Shown in pieces: positions 15,799 to 25,211 of a stretch of 64,000 nucleotides of DNA. This DNA is from Streptomyces xinghaiensis S187 (GTDB taxonomy: Bacteria > Actinomycetota > Actinomycetes > Streptomycetales > Streptomycetaceae): assembly GCF_000220705.2 (NCBI RefSeq), contig NZ_CP023202.1, forward strand, positions 5,672,501 through 5,736,500, in the 5' to 3' direction. The notes beneath the pieces were generated by a model. That model did no database searches and was not told where the DNA came from. It saw nothing but the letters and a program-made list of their open reading frames with translations. Position 1 is the first letter of the stretch. Every line of letters begins with the position of its first letter. The translations under genes were made by a program, and so were the position numbers.

Positions 15799-18700
15799 GT
15801 GACCAAGCCGCCCTTCACGCACCTGCACGTTCACACCCAGTACTCGCTGCTGGACGGTGCCGCGCGGCTCAAGGACATGTTCGCGGCCTGCCAGGACATG
15901 GGCATGTCGCACATCGCGATGACGGACCACGGGAACCTCCACGGGGCCTACGACTTCTACGACCAGGCCACCAAGGCCGGCATCACGCCGATCATCGGCA
16001 TCGAGGCCTACGTGGCCCCCGAGTCGCGGCGGAACAAGCGGCGCATCACCTGGGGCCAGCCGCACCAGAAGCGGGACGACGTCTCCGGTTCCGGCGGTTA
16101 CACCCACAAGACGATCTGGGCGAGCAACAAGACCGGTCTGCACAACCTCTTCCGGCTCTCCTCCGACGCCTACGCCGAGGGCTGGCTCACCAAGTGGCCC
16201 CGGATGGACAAGGAGGTCATCGCCGAGCACTCCGAGGGCCTGATCGCCTCCACCGGCTGCCCCTCCGGCGAGGTGCAGACCCGGATCCGGCTCGGCCACT
16301 TCGACGAGGCGCTCAAGGCCGCCGCCGACTACCAGGAGATCTTCGGCAGGGACCGCTACTTCCTGGAGCTGATGGACCACGGCCTGGAGCTGGAGAAGCG
16401 GGTCCGGGACGACCTCCTGCGGATCGGGAAGAAGCTCGGCATCCCGCCGCTCGTCACCAACGACTCGCACTACACGCACGCCGGCGAGGCCGACGCCCAC
16501 GACGCCCTGCTCTGCATCCAGACCGGCAAGAACCTCTCCGACCCCGACCGCTTCCGGTTCGGCGGCTCCGGCTACTACCTCAAGTCCACCGACGAGATGT
16601 ACGCCATCGACTCCTCGGACGCCTGGCAGGAGGGGTGCGCCAACACCCTGCTCGTCGCCGAGCAGATCGACACCACCGGCTGGTTCGAGAAGCGCGACCT
16701 GATGCCCCGGTTCGAGGTCCCCGAGGGCTACACCGAGGTGACCTGGTTCCGCGAGGAGGTCAAGCGGGGCATGGCCCGCCGCTACCCGGGCGGCGTCCCG
16801 GAGGACCGGCAGCAGCAGGCCGAGTACGAGATGGACGTCATCATCCAGATGGGGTTCCCCGGCTACTTCCTCGTCGTCGCCGACTTCATCATGTGGGCCA
16901 AGAACAACGGCATCGCCGTCGGCCCGGGCCGCGGCTCGGCGGCCGGCTCGATCGTCGCCTACGCCATGGGCATCACCGACCTCGACCCGATCGAGCACGG
17001 CCTGATCTTCGAGCGGTTCCTCAACCCCGAGCGCGTCTCCATGCCCGATGTCGACATCGACTTCGACGAGCGCAGGCGCGGTGAGGTCATCCGGTACGTC
17101 ACCGAGAAGTACGGCGCCGACAAGGTCTGCATGATCGGCACCTACGGCACCATCAAGGCCAAGAACGCCATCAAGGACGCCGCCCGTGTGCTCGGTTACC
17201 CGTACGCCATGGGCGACCGGCTGACCAAGGCCATGCCCGCCGACGTCCTCGGCAAGGGCATCCCGCTCTCCGGCATCACCGACCCCTCGCACCCCCGGTA
17301 CAGCGAGGCCGGCGAGATCCGCTCGATGTACGAGAACGAGCCGGACGTCAAGAAGGTCATCGACACCGCGCGCGGCGTCGAGGGGCTGGTGCGGCAGATG
17401 GGCGTGCACGCGGCCGGCGTGATCATGTCCAGCGAGAAGATCACCGACCATGTCCCGGTCTGGGTGCGGCACACCGACGGCGTCACCATCACGCAGTGGG
17501 ACTACCCCACCTGTGAGTCGCTGGGCCTGCTCAAGATGGACTTCCTGGGCCTGCGCAACCTCACGATCATGGACGACGCCGTCAAGCTGGTGAAGGCCAA
17601 CAAGGGCATCGACATCACCCTGCTCGACCTCTCGCTCGACGATCCCAAGACCTTCGAGCTCCTCCAGCGCGGCGACACCCTCGGCGTCTTCCAGTTCGAC
17701 GGCGGACCCATGCGCTCCCTGCTGCGCATGATGAAGCCGGACAACTTCGAGGACATCTCCGCCGTCTCGGCCCTGTACCGGCCCGGCCCGATGGGCATGA
17801 ACAGCCACATCAACTACGCGCTGCGGAAGAACGGCCAGCAGGAGATCACGCCGATCCACCCGGAGCTGGAGGAGCCTCTCAAAGAGGTCCTCGACATCAC
17901 CCACGGCCTCATCGTGTACCAGGAGCAGGTGCAGAAGGCCGCCCAGGTGCTCGCCGGCTACTCCCTCGGCCAGGCCGACCTGCTCCGCCGCGCGATGGGC
18001 AAGAAGAAGAAGGAAGTCCTCGACGCGGAGTTCGTCAACTTCCAGAAGGGCGCCCGGGAGAAGGGTTTCTCCGACGAGGCCATCCAGGCCGTGTGGGACG
18101 TGCTGGTGCCCTTCGCCGGGTACGCCTTCAACAAGGCGCACTCCTCCGCGTACGGACTGGTCTCCTACTGGACCGCCTATCTCAAGGCCAACTACCCGGC
18201 CGAGTACATGGCGGCGCTGCTCACCTCGGTCCGCGACGACAAGGACAAGTCGGCGATCTACCTCAACGAGTGCCGCAGGATGGGCATCAAGGTCCTCCCG
18301 CCGGACGTCAATGAGTCGGACGCCAACTTCACCCCGCGCGGTGACAGCACGATCGTCTTCGGCCTGACCGCCGTCCGCAACGTCGGGCAGAACGTCGTGG
18401 ACTCGATCGTGCGCTGCCGCAAGTCCAAGGGGAAGTACGCCTCCTTCCCGGACTTCCTGGACAAGGTGGAGGCGGTGGTCTGCAACAAGCGGACCGTCGA
18501 ATCCCTGATCAAGGCCGGTGCCTTCGACGAGCTGGGCCACACCCGCAAGGGCCTGACGGCGCACTACGAGTCGATGATCGACAACGTGGTGCAGGTCAAG
18601 CGGAAGGAGGCCGAGGGGCAGTTCGACCTCTTCGGCGGCATGGGGGAGGACGACGGGGACGACACCCCGGGCTTCGGGCTCGACGTCGAGTTCTCCGACA

Positions 18701-19341
18701 TCGAGTGGGACAAGGCGTATCTCCTCGCGCAGGAGCGGGAGATGCTCGGCCTCTACGTCTCCGACCACCCGCTCTTCGGCATCGAGCACGTCCTCAGCGA
18801 GAAGGCGGACGCGTCGATCTCCCAGCTGACCGGCGGGGACTACTCCGACGGCACCATCGTCACCATCGGCGGCATCATCTCCGGCCTCCAGCGGAAGATG
18901 ACCAAGCAGGGCAACGCCTGGGCCATCGCCACCGTCGAGGACCTGGCCGGCTCCCTCGACTGCATGTTCTTCCCGGCCACCTACCAGCTGGTGTCCACCC
19001 AGCTCGTCGAGGACGCCGTGGTCTTCGTCAAGGGCCGGCTCGACAAGCGCGAGGACGTGCCCCGGCTGGTCGCCATGGAGATGATGGTCCCCGATCTCTC
19101 GGAGGCCTCCGCCAACGGGCCCGTGACGATCACCATTCCGACGGTGCGGGTCACCCCGCCGCTGGTCGAGAAGCTCGGTGAGGTGCTCACCCAGCACCGC
19201 GGGTCCACCGAGGTGCGGATCAAGCTCCAGGGCGCCCGGAAGACCACCGTGCTCCGGCTCGACCGGCACCGGGTCACCGCCGACCCCGCCCTCTTCGGGG
19301 ATCTCAAGGTGCTGCTCGGGCCGTCCTGCCTGGCCGGCTGA
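15799..19341 (+). CDS. dnaE: DNA polymerase III alpha subunit, DnaE1-type
   Basis: A 1180-residue C-family replicative polymerase. The N-terminal PHP domain begins FTHLHVHTQYSLLDGAA. The polymerase core contains GPGRGSAAGS and the metal-binding PDVDIDFDERRR (Asp417, Asp419 and Asp421), followed by YRPGPMG. The C-terminal part has the helix-hairpin-helix region, β-clamp-binding-like QFDLFG and the OB-fold (GGIISGLQRKMTKQGN). Length and order fit the main replicase DnaE1 rather than the damage-inducible DnaE2. GTG start with CGGAGG upstream. It is the essential chromosome-copying enzyme, likely in its own transcription unit. Confidence 0.97.
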   Translation: MTKPPFTHLHVHTQYSLLDGAARLKDMFAACQDMGMSHIAMTDHGNLHGAYDFYDQATKAGITPIIGIEAYVAPESRRNKRRITWGQPHQKRDDVSGSGGYTHKTIWASNKTGLHNLFRLSSDAYAEGWLTKWPRMDKEVIAEHSEGLIASTGCPSGEVQTRIRLGHFDEALKAAADYQEIFGRDRYFLELMDHGLELEKRVRDDLLRIGKKLGIPPLVTNDSHYTHAGEADAHDALLCIQTGKNLSDPDRFRFGGSGYYLKSTDEMYAIDSSDAWQEGCANTLLVAEQIDTTGWFEKRDLMPRFEVPEGYTEVTWFREEVKRGMARRYPGGVPEDRQQQAEYEMDVIIQMGFPGYFLVVADFIMWAKNNGIAVGPGRGSAAGSIVAYAMGITDLDPIEHGLIFERFLNPERVSMPDVDIDFDERRRGEVIRYVTEKYGADKVCMIGTYGTIKAKNAIKDAARVLGYPYAMGDRLTKAMPADVLGKGIPLSGITDPSHPRYSEAGEIRSMYENEPDVKKVIDTARGVEGLVRQMGVHAAGVIMSSEKITDHVPVWVRHTDGVTITQWDYPTCESLGLLKMDFLGLRNLTIMDDAVKLVKANKGIDITLLDLSLDDPKTFELLQRGDTLGVFQFDGGPMRSLLRMMKPDNFEDISAVSALYRPGPMGMNSHINYALRKNGQQEITPIHPELEEPLKEVLDITHGLIVYQEQVQKAAQVLAGYSLGQADLLRRAMGKKKKEVLDAEFVNFQKGAREKGFSDEAIQAVWDVLVPFAGYAFNKAHSSAYGLVSYWTAYLKANYPAEYMAALLTSVRDDKDKSAIYLNECRRMGIKVLPPDVNESDANFTPRGDSTIVFGLTAVRNVGQNVVDSIVRCRKSKGKYASFPDFLDKVEAVVCNKRTVESLIKAGAFDELGHTRKGLTAHYESMIDNVVQVKRKEAEGQFDLFGGMGEDDGDDTPGFGLDVEFSDIEWDKAYLLAQEREMLGLYVSDHPLFGIEHVLSEKADASISQLTGGDYSDGTIVTIGGIISGLQRKMTKQGNAWAIATVEDLAGSLDCMFFPATYQLVSTQLVEDAVVFVKGRLDKREDVPRLVAMEMMVPDLSEASANGPVTITIPTVRVTPPLVEKLGEVLTQHRGSTEVRIKLQGARKTTVLRLDRHRVTADPALFGDLKVLLGPSCLAG

Positions 19342-19417
19342 GGGACCGCCCCGGGGCTTCCCGTCCCGCCGTACGGGCACGCTCCGCGGTGCGCCGGGCG
19401 CGGCCCGGCCGCCGCCG

Positions 19418-19449
19418 GGGCCGTACACCGAGGGGGCCGTATACCGAGG
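19418..19449 (+). repeat. Two adjacent 16-bp direct repeats downstream of dnaE
   Basis: GGGCCGTACACCGAGG (19418–19433) is followed directly by GGGCCGTATACCGAGG (19434–19449), one mismatch. The pair abuts the hairpin at 19448–19478. No function is evident. Confidence 0.6.
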
Positions 19450-19478
19450 GGCGCGCCTCTGGGACCGGGGCGCGCCCC
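19448..19478. terminator. Hairpin between convergent dnaE and the DUF6243-like gene
   Basis: GGGGCGCGCC at 19448–19457 pairs perfectly with 19469–19478 over an 11-nt loop. It is 107 bp past the dnaE stop and 21 bp past the stop of the leftward small gene, so it can terminate both. Confidence 0.65.
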
Positions 19479-19498
19479 CTGTGCGCCGGAGGGCGCCG

Positions 19499-19672
19499 TC
19501 AGTTGTGCCCGAAGCGCCGCTGGTGCTTCTTCGAGACGTTCCGCGAGGATTCCGGGGACTCGGCTCTCATCCGCTCCTGCGCTTCCATGGAACCGCCCTT
19601 GGCCTGTTCCTCGCCGCTCCCGGCGGCGGAGCGGACCTGCTGCTTGCGGTCCCGGTTCTTGTTCTTCGCCAT
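19499..19672 (-). CDS. Small basic protein, DUF6243-like
   Basis: A 57-residue highly charged protein starting MAKNKNRDRKQQVRSAAG and ending KKHQRRFGHN, rich in Lys, Arg, Gln and Ser, with no hydrophobic segment. The start is set by a strong ribosome-binding site (GGAGGAGGC, 19687–19679) in front of the ATG at 19672; the longer open frame upstream is not supported. Similar short actinomycete proteins are grouped as DUF6243 to my recollection. Function is unknown; the composition suggests an intrinsically disordered, nucleic-acid- or ribosome-associated protein, but that is inference. Confidence 0.75.
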   Translation of the reverse strand: MAKNKNRDRKQQVRSAAGSGEEQAKGGSMEAQERMRAESPESSRNVSKKHQRRFGHN

Positions 19673-19932
19673 GGTGGTGCCTCCTCCCGGCGCTCCGGCC
19701 GGCGGCCCGGCGGGGGACGGGAGCGCCGTCGACCTCACTGTGACACGCCCTGGCAAAGGCTGCATGTCGGACAATTGCCGCCGGTGAGCGGCGAGATCGG
19801 GGGCCCGGCGGCACCGATGCGCCACGCCGGTGATCCAGTTCGGCAGATAACCCCCGGGCGGTCGGGCAGACTCGGGGGATACCCGAAAGAAAACCGTTCC
19901 GGGGGGCGGCGGATCAGGAAAGAGGGTGGACC

Positions 19933-21240
19933 GTGGAGCGCTGTGTCGTCCTGGTGGACGCCGGTTACCTGCTGGGGGCCGCCGCGAGTCTGCTCGCCGG
20001 AGAGCCCGCCCGGTCCCGTATCAGCGTGGACCACGCCGCCCTCATCCAGGCCCTGCGGGAGCGCGCCGAGGCCGACACGGAACGCCAGTTGCTCCGCATC
20101 TACTGGTTCGACGGCGCCCCCGACCGCGTACCCCAGCCCGAGCACCGGCGGCTGCGCGTCATGCCGCGGGTCACCGTCCGGCTCGGCGCGCTGACCCGGA
20201 GCGACGGCCGCTGGGCGCAGAAGGGCGTCGACGCGGCAATGCACGCCGAACTCACCGAACTCGCCCGCAACCGCGCCTGCTCCGACATCGTCCTCGTCAC
20301 CGGCGACGGCGATCTGCTGCCCGGGCTGATGTCCGCCAAGGAGCACGGCGTCGCCGTCCACCTCTGGGCCGTGCAGGCCGCCGACGGCGACTACAACCAG
20401 TCCGAGGACCTGGTCGCGGAGGCCGACGAGCGCCGGGTCCTGGACCGCAGCTGGATCACCCGGGCGGTCCGCGCCAGGGACGCCGTCACCGCCTGCCCGC
20501 CGCAGCCCGAGTCCCGGCCGGAGATCGCGGCGATCCTCTCCGCGCCACTGCCCGAGTCCGACGGGGACGGGCCCCGCGAGGGCCGCGTCGGGGCACCGCG
20601 CAACGGCGCTCCGGCCGCCCTGGGCACCCCCGCACCCGGCGAACCCGCCGCCGCCCCGGACGGTACGGAGGACGGCGCCCCCGGCGAGCGCAACGGGCGG
20701 CCGGCCGGGAGCGACGGCTCCGCCGACGGCGCGGCCCGAGGCGTGCCGACCCCCAAGGACCTCGCCGGCCTCGGCCGCGGACCCGCCGCCCCGGCCGGGC
20801 CGCCCGCACCGGTCCCCGCCGCCACCCTGCGCTGGTCCTCCGACCGCGGCTGGATCGACCGCGGCGGCGGCCCCGCCGACCCCCCGGAGAGCGCGGCCCT
20901 GCCCACCCTCGCCCAGCTCACCAGCCCGGAACAGCGCTGGGCGGACCGGGAGGAGGACATCACGGCCGTCAGCGGCGACCCCTTCGAGGTCGGCCAGGTG
21001 TTCGCCCGCCGCTGGAAGGACCGGCTGCCCTCCCCGGCCCCCCTGAAGCAGCTCACCGCCGACTACCCGCGCATCCCGCACCGCATCGACGGCGAACTGC
21101 TGCGGTACGCCGCCCGCTTCGGGCTGCTGGCCCACAAGGACGACCAGATCGACGAGCGCGACCGCTACGCGATCCGCGCCGGCTTCTGGCGCGAGGCCGG
21201 TGCCCCGACCGCCGCCGAGCCCTCCCCGGCCGCGGACTGA
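19933..21240 (+). CDS. NYN (PIN-like) domain protein
   Basis: A 435-residue protein. Residues about 1–165 form an NYN/PIN-like nuclease fold with acidic motifs VLVDAGYLLG, QKGVDAAMHAEL and VTGDGDLLPG, whose aspartates match the metal-binding set of the family. Residues about 190–330 are a disordered Pro/Ala/Gly/Glu linker. Residues about 340–420 form a compact conserved C-terminal domain (VGQVFARRWKDRL, RIDGELLRYAARFGLL), possibly a winged-helix or LOTUS-like RNA-binding module. NYN proteins are predicted RNases. The target RNA is unknown. GTG start with gaaagagggtgg upstream. It lies 28 bp before the ABC transporter pair. Confidence 0.78.
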   Translation: MERCVVLVDAGYLLGAAASLLAGEPARSRISVDHAALIQALRERAEADTERQLLRIYWFDGAPDRVPQPEHRRLRVMPRVTVRLGALTRSDGRWAQKGVDAAMHAELTELARNRACSDIVLVTGDGDLLPGLMSAKEHGVAVHLWAVQAADGDYNQSEDLVAEADERRVLDRSWITRAVRARDAVTACPPQPESRPEIAAILSAPLPESDGDGPREGRVGAPRNGAPAALGTPAPGEPAAAPDGTEDGAPGERNGRPAGSDGSADGAARGVPTPKDLAGLGRGPAAPAGPPAPVPAATLRWSSDRGWIDRGGGPADPPESAALPTLAQLTSPEQRWADREEDITAVSGDPFEVGQVFARRWKDRLPSPAPLKQLTADYPRIPHRIDGELLRYAARFGLLAHKDDQIDERDRYAIRAGFWREAGAPTAAEPSPAAD

Positions 21241-21268
21241 GCGGCACGGGCGCGTACTCTCGTTGACC

Positions 21269-22306
21269 GTGAGCACGGGCACAGCACAGGCGGCACACGG
21301 CGCCGGCGGCGCGGCGGCGGCCGCCGCGCCGGTCTGCTCGGTGCGCGGCCTGGTCAAGACCTATGCGGCCGCCCGCGCCCGCCGCGGCGCCCCGGCCCAT
21401 CCGGCCGTCCGGGCCAGCGACGGCATCGACCTGACGGTGCGGCGCGGTGAGATCTTCGGCCTGCTGGGACCCAACGGCGCCGGCAAGTCCACCCTCGTCC
21501 GCCAGCTCACCGGGCTCATGCGCCCCGACGCGGGCGAGGTCCGGGTGCTCGGCCACGACCTCGTACGCCATCCCGAGCGCGCCGCCCGGCTCATCGGCTA
21601 CCTCGGCCAGGAGTCCACGGCGCTCGACGAGCTGACGGTCGCCCTGGCCGCCGAGACCACCGGGCGGCTGCGCGGCCTGGACCGGCGCACGGCCCGCGCC
21701 GAGCGGGATGCCGTCCTCGACGAACTCGGCCTCGCCGCCCTCGCCGGCAAGCCGCTCAGCAGGCTCTCCGGCGGCCAGCGGAGGCTCGCCTGCTTCGCCG
21801 CCGCGCTCGTCGGCGACCGTCCGCTGCTCGTCCTCGACGAGCCCACCACCGGCATGGACCCGGTGGCGCGGCGCGCCGTCTGGGCGGCCGTGGACCGGCG
21901 CCGCGCCGAGCGGGGGGCGACCGTCCTGCTGGTGACGCACAACGTCCTGGAGGCCGAGACGGTGCTCCACCGGGTGGCGGTGCTGGAGCGCGGCCGGGTC
22001 ATCGCCTGCGACACCCCGGCCGGGCTCAAGGCGCTGGTGGACGGCGAGGTACGGCTGGAGCTGGTGTGGCGGGACCGGCCGCCGCTGAACGTTCCCGAGG
22101 TCGCCGCCGTACGGGAGGCCGCGACGGAAACCGGGCGGCACTGGACGCTGCGGCTGACGCAGGAACGGGCCCGGGCGCTGGTCGCCGCCGTCACCGGCGG
22201 TCCGGCGTTCGCGGCGCTCGACGATTTCACGCTGGCCACCCCGAGCCTGGAGGATGTCTATCTCGCGCTCGGCGGAAACGGCACGGAAGGGCTGGTGAAG
22301 GGGTGA
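21269..22306 (+). CDS. ABC transporter ATP-binding protein (exporter type)
   Basis: A 345-residue ATPase with an Ala-rich N-terminal tail. Walker A is GPNGAGKST (67–75), the Q-loop region YLGQE, signature LSGGQ (166–170), Walker B PLLVLDEP (185–192) and the switch His in VTHN; all are intact. A C-terminal DUF4162-like extension (about 270–345) is typical of DrrA/NodI-type exporters. With the following permease it should form an ABC-2 exporter for an unknown substrate, possibly a drug or lipid. The 43-bp gap to the permease and shared direction indicate one operon. Confidence 0.92.
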   Translation: MSTGTAQAAHGAGGAAAAAAPVCSVRGLVKTYAAARARRGAPAHPAVRASDGIDLTVRRGEIFGLLGPNGAGKSTLVRQLTGLMRPDAGEVRVLGHDLVRHPERAARLIGYLGQESTALDELTVALAAETTGRLRGLDRRTARAERDAVLDELGLAALAGKPLSRLSGGQRRLACFAAALVGDRPLLVLDEPTTGMDPVARRAVWAAVDRRRAERGATVLLVTHNVLEAETVLHRVAVLERGRVIACDTPAGLKALVDGEVRLELVWRDRPPLNVPEVAAVREAATETGRHWTLRLTQERARALVAAVTGGPAFAALDDFTLATPSLEDVYLALGGNGTEGLVKG

Positions 22307-22349
22307 CCGGCGGTACACGCAGGGCCACGGCGGACGGGAGCGGCGGGAC

Positions 22350-23189
22350 GTGAGCGCCGTGTCCGCGCGGGCCGTGCCCGGCGCGGCCCCCGTAGCGGCC
22401 GGACCGGCCGGACCGGCCGCCCCCGGAGTTGAGCCCGCGCCGCTCGCGCCCCGCGCGCGGCTGCTGCCCGCGCTGGCCGCCGTCTACCGGGCGCAGCTCT
22501 CGCGCGCCCGGGTGGCCCGGATCCCCCTGCTGTTCGTGGCGACCTTCCAGTCGCTGGGGATCATGGTGCTGATGCGCGGCATCGTCCACAGCGGCGAGGA
22601 GGCGCGGGCCGTGGTGGCCGGGTCGAGCGTGCTGGTCGTCGCCTTCGTCGGGCTCAATCTGCTCGCCCAGTACTTCGGGCGGCTGCGGGCCGGCGGCGGG
22701 CTGGACCACTACGCGACGCTGCCGGTGCCGCCCGCGGCCGTGGTGCTGGGCGCCGCCGGGGCGTACGCCTCGTTCACGGTGCCCGGGACGGTCTTCGTCG
22801 CCGTGGCCGGCAGTGTGATGTTCCAGCTCCCGATGGGCCAGCTCTGGGTCCTCGGCGCGGTGATCCCGCTGGCCGGTGCCGCCCTGGCCGGCCTGGGAGC
22901 CGCGCTCGGGCTGCTGGCGCCCCGGCAGGAGATCGCCACGCTCCTGGGACAGCTGGGCATGTCCGTGGCGCTGCTGCTGGGCGTCCTGCCGGCGTCGCGG
23001 CTGCCGGAACCGGTCGCCTGGGCGCGCGACCTGCTGCCCTCCACCTACGGTGTGGAGGCGCTCGCCCGGGCCTTCGAGACCCGCCCCGACTGGGCCGCCC
23101 TGGGGCTCGACCTCGCCGTCTGCGCCGCCGTGGGCGTGGTCTCGCTGGCCGCGGCGACCTGGGCCTACCGGAGGGCGGCGCTGCGGTGA
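22350..23189 (+). CDS. ABC-2 type transporter permease
   Basis: A 279-residue membrane protein with six likely transmembrane helices after a roughly 50-residue Ala/Pro-rich tail. The layout, with a long charged loop after helix 2 (RLRAGGGLDHYATLPV) and the motif LPSTYGVEALARAF near the end, matches ABC-2/DrrB-like permeases. It follows the ATPase gene, whose product should power it. GTG start with ggagcggcggg upstream. Confidence 0.88.
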   Translation: MSAVSARAVPGAAPVAAGPAGPAAPGVEPAPLAPRARLLPALAAVYRAQLSRARVARIPLLFVATFQSLGIMVLMRGIVHSGEEARAVVAGSSVLVVAFVGLNLLAQYFGRLRAGGGLDHYATLPVPPAAVVLGAAGAYASFTVPGTVFVAVAGSVMFQLPMGQLWVLGAVIPLAGAALAGLGAALGLLAPRQEIATLLGQLGMSVALLLGVLPASRLPEPVAWARDLLPSTYGVEALARAFETRPDWAALGLDLAVCAAVGVVSLAAATWAYRRAALR

Positions 23190-23248
23190 GCCGCCCCGAC
23201 GGCCCTCCTGCGGAGGGAGGACGGTACGGCACCTGGCACGATGGCGGG

Positions 23249-23848
23249 GTGACCGCACCGCTGACACCGCCGCCCCACGGCCGTTCCCCCGATGACTCCG
23301 TGCCGCAGCCCTCCTTCGGCGCCCCGCCGTCCGCGGGCCTGGAGCCCGGCGAGCTGCGCCGGGCCGTTCTCGTGGGGCTCGCCGTCACCGTCACTGGACT
23401 GCTGCTGGGACTGGCCTGGCTGTGGCTGGCGCCGCGCGTGCCGCTGGTCTCCGACGGCAAGGCCGTCTTTCTGGAGAACACCGAGGGCGAGCACGCGATC
23501 GGCGCGGACGGCACTTTCGTCCTGCTGGGCCTGGCCCTCGGCGCGGTCTGGGCGCTGCTGGTCTTCCTGCTCTTCCGGCGCGGCGGCGTGCCGCTGGTGG
23601 CCGCCCTGGCGGTCGGCGGGCTGCTCGGTTCGGTGATCGCCTGGCGGCTCGGCGTGGCCCTCGGGCCGACCACGGACGTCGTCGCCCACGCCCGCGAGGT
23701 GGGCAAGGGCGTCACCTTCGACGGGCCGCTGCAGCTGCGGGCGAAGGGCGCGCTGCTGGCGTGGCCGACCGCCGCCATGCTGGTCCATCTGGCGCTCACC
23801 GGCTTGTTCGGGCCGCGCGACCCGGAACCGGTGCTGCCGCCGCTCTGA
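23249..23848 (+). CDS. Conserved membrane protein, DUF2567-like
   Basis: A 199-residue protein with four hydrophobic segments (about residues 35–60, 90–110, 115–135 and 175–195) and a conserved external loop containing VPLVSDGKAVFLENTEGEHAIGADG-type sequence. It resembles the actinobacterial DUF2567 family as I recall it. Function unknown. The GTG at 23249 is preferred; an alternative GTG at 23186 would overlap the permease stop by 4 nt but adds a poorly conserved, promoter-like stretch. Cotranscription with the ABC pair is possible. Confidence 0.7.
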   Translation: MTAPLTPPPHGRSPDDSVPQPSFGAPPSAGLEPGELRRAVLVGLAVTVTGLLLGLAWLWLAPRVPLVSDGKAVFLENTEGEHAIGADGTFVLLGLALGAVWALLVFLLFRRGGVPLVAALAVGGLLGSVIAWRLGVALGPTTDVVAHAREVGKGVTFDGPLQLRAKGALLAWPTAAMLVHLALTGLFGPRDPEPVLPPL

Positions 23849-23899
23849 GCGGGGGAGAACCCGGAGGGGCCGGCGCCGGGGGCTCCGGGGCGCCCGGCT

Positions 23900-24415
23900 T
23901 CAGCGCCGGGCGATCGGGGCCAGGACGGCACCTGTGAGTCCGGCGAGGTCCGCCGGGGCCAGTTCCACCTCCAGGCCGCGGCGGCCCGCCGAGACGCAGA
24001 TCGTGGCGTGCTCCGCGGCCGAGGCGTCGAGCACGGTGGGCAGCCGGCGCCGCTGGCCCAGCGGGGAGATGCCGCCGCGGACGTAGCCGGTGGCCCGCTC
24101 CGCCGCCGCCGGGTCGGCCATCGCCGCCCGCTTCCCGCCCGCCGCCGCGGCCAGGGCCTTGAGGTCCAGCGAACCGGAGACCGGGACCACGGCGACCGTC
24201 AGGGCCCCGTCCACCTCGGCGAGCAGCGTCTTGAAGACCCGGGCCGCCTCCACCCCCATCGCCTCGGCCGCCTCCGCGCCGTACGAGGCCGCGGCGGGGT
24301 CGTGCTCGTAGGAGTGCACCGTGAAGACCGTGCCGGCCTCGGTGAGGGCGACGGTGGCGGGTGTGCCCCCGGCACCGGCCGCCGCTCCGCCCCGTCGCTG
24401 CTTCTTCTTCGCCAC
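23900..24415 (-). CDS. YbaK/EbsC-type Cys-tRNA(Pro) deacylase
   Basis: A 171-residue trans-editing enzyme that hydrolyses cysteine mischarged on tRNA-Pro. After a basic tail (MAKKKQRRGG) come the family motifs EAARVFKTLLAEVDG with the key lysine (Lys62), VAVVPVSGSLDLKALA, and TGYVRGGISPLGQRRRLP. It is transcribed leftward and ends 51 bp from the convergent membrane-protein gene. ATG start; upstream purines (gcggaggcacgcagacgtggcg). Confidence 0.92.
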   Translation of the reverse strand: MAKKKQRRGGAAAGAGGTPATVALTEAGTVFTVHSYEHDPAAASYGAEAAEAMGVEAARVFKTLLAEVDGALTVAVVPVSGSLDLKALAAAAGGKRAAMADPAAAERATGYVRGGISPLGQRRRLPTVLDASAAEHATICVSAGRRGLEVELAPADLAGLTGAVLAPIARR

Positions 24416-24462
24416 GTCTGCGTGCCTCCGCCCGTTCCGCCGGCCGGTCCGCCGGGGCCCGT

Positions 24463-25200
24463 CTAGTTCTGGCTCATCGGCTGCCGGGTCAGGTCGACCG
24501 CGGGCAGCGAGGGGATGCTACGGATCACCGCGCTCTCCGCGCGAAGGAGTTTCAGCTCGGCCGCGAGCCGGGACACGGTGTCCGGCGCCTCCAGCAGCCG
24601 CTGCTTCGCCGGGGTGTCGAGCACCGCCGCCGCGGCGACCAGGTACGACAGCACCGACGGCTCCCCGGGCAGCTCCTGCTCGCCCGCCAGCGACCGCTCG
24701 CTCGCCCCGGCCAGCCGCTTCTGGTACGTACGGAACGCCCGGACCACCCCGGAGGCCAGCGCGCCCGCGCCCTCCCCCTGCGCCTCCGGGAGTTCCTCGC
24801 ACTCGCCGGTCAGATACGGGCCGGAGGCGTCGACCGAGTGCAGCCGGACCCGGGTCGTCCCGGTGGCCAGCACCTCGTAGCCGCCGTCCTCCTTCTCGCG
24901 GATCGTGGCCGCGTCGGCCACACAGCCCACGGAGTGGAAGGCGGCCAGCGGGTCGCCGCCGAAGCCCGCGCCGGGGCCGCGCTCGGGCAGCGCGGTGGCG
25001 TCCGGCAGGCCCGGGACGGAGGGGGCCGTCTCGTGACCGTCGCGGATGGCGACGACGACGAAGCGCCGCGCGTCCTCGTCGAGTTTCAGCAGGTCGCGCA
25101 TGAGGGCGCGGTACCGCTGCTCGAAGACGTTGAGCGGCAGCACGAGGCCCGGGAAGAGCACCGTGTTCAGCGGGAAGAGCGGAAGGCGCGCGATGGTCAC
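24463..25200 (-). CDS. LON peptidase N-terminal (substrate-binding) domain protein
   Basis: A 245-residue protein consisting of the LON N-terminal domain alone: LPLFPLNTVLFPGLVLPLNVFEQRYR at the start and CVADAATIREKEDGGY with TGTTRVRL further on. It lacks the AAA+ and protease domains. In full-length Lon this domain binds substrates; stand-alone versions are widespread in actinobacteria and their role is not established. GTG at 25200 is chosen because the protein then starts directly with the domain. It begins 11 bp after the end of the next leftward gene, suggesting cotranscription. Confidence 0.88.
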   Translation of the reverse strand: MTIARLPLFPLNTVLFPGLVLPLNVFEQRYRALMRDLLKLDEDARRFVVVAIRDGHETAPSVPGLPDATALPERGPGAGFGGDPLAAFHSVGCVADAATIREKEDGGYEVLATGTTRVRLHSVDASGPYLTGECEELPEAQGEGAGALASGVVRAFRTYQKRLAGASERSLAGEQELPGEPSVLSYLVAAAAVLDTPAKQRLLEAPDTVSRLAAELKLLRAESAVIRSIPSLPAVDLTRQPMSQN

Positions 25201-25211
25201 GACGGCCAAGC

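Noticed and set aside
15769..19428. A 1219-codon minus-strand ORF opposite dnaE
   Set aside because: Shadow frame of the dnaE gene; composition rich in Val/Gly/His and no domain resemblance.
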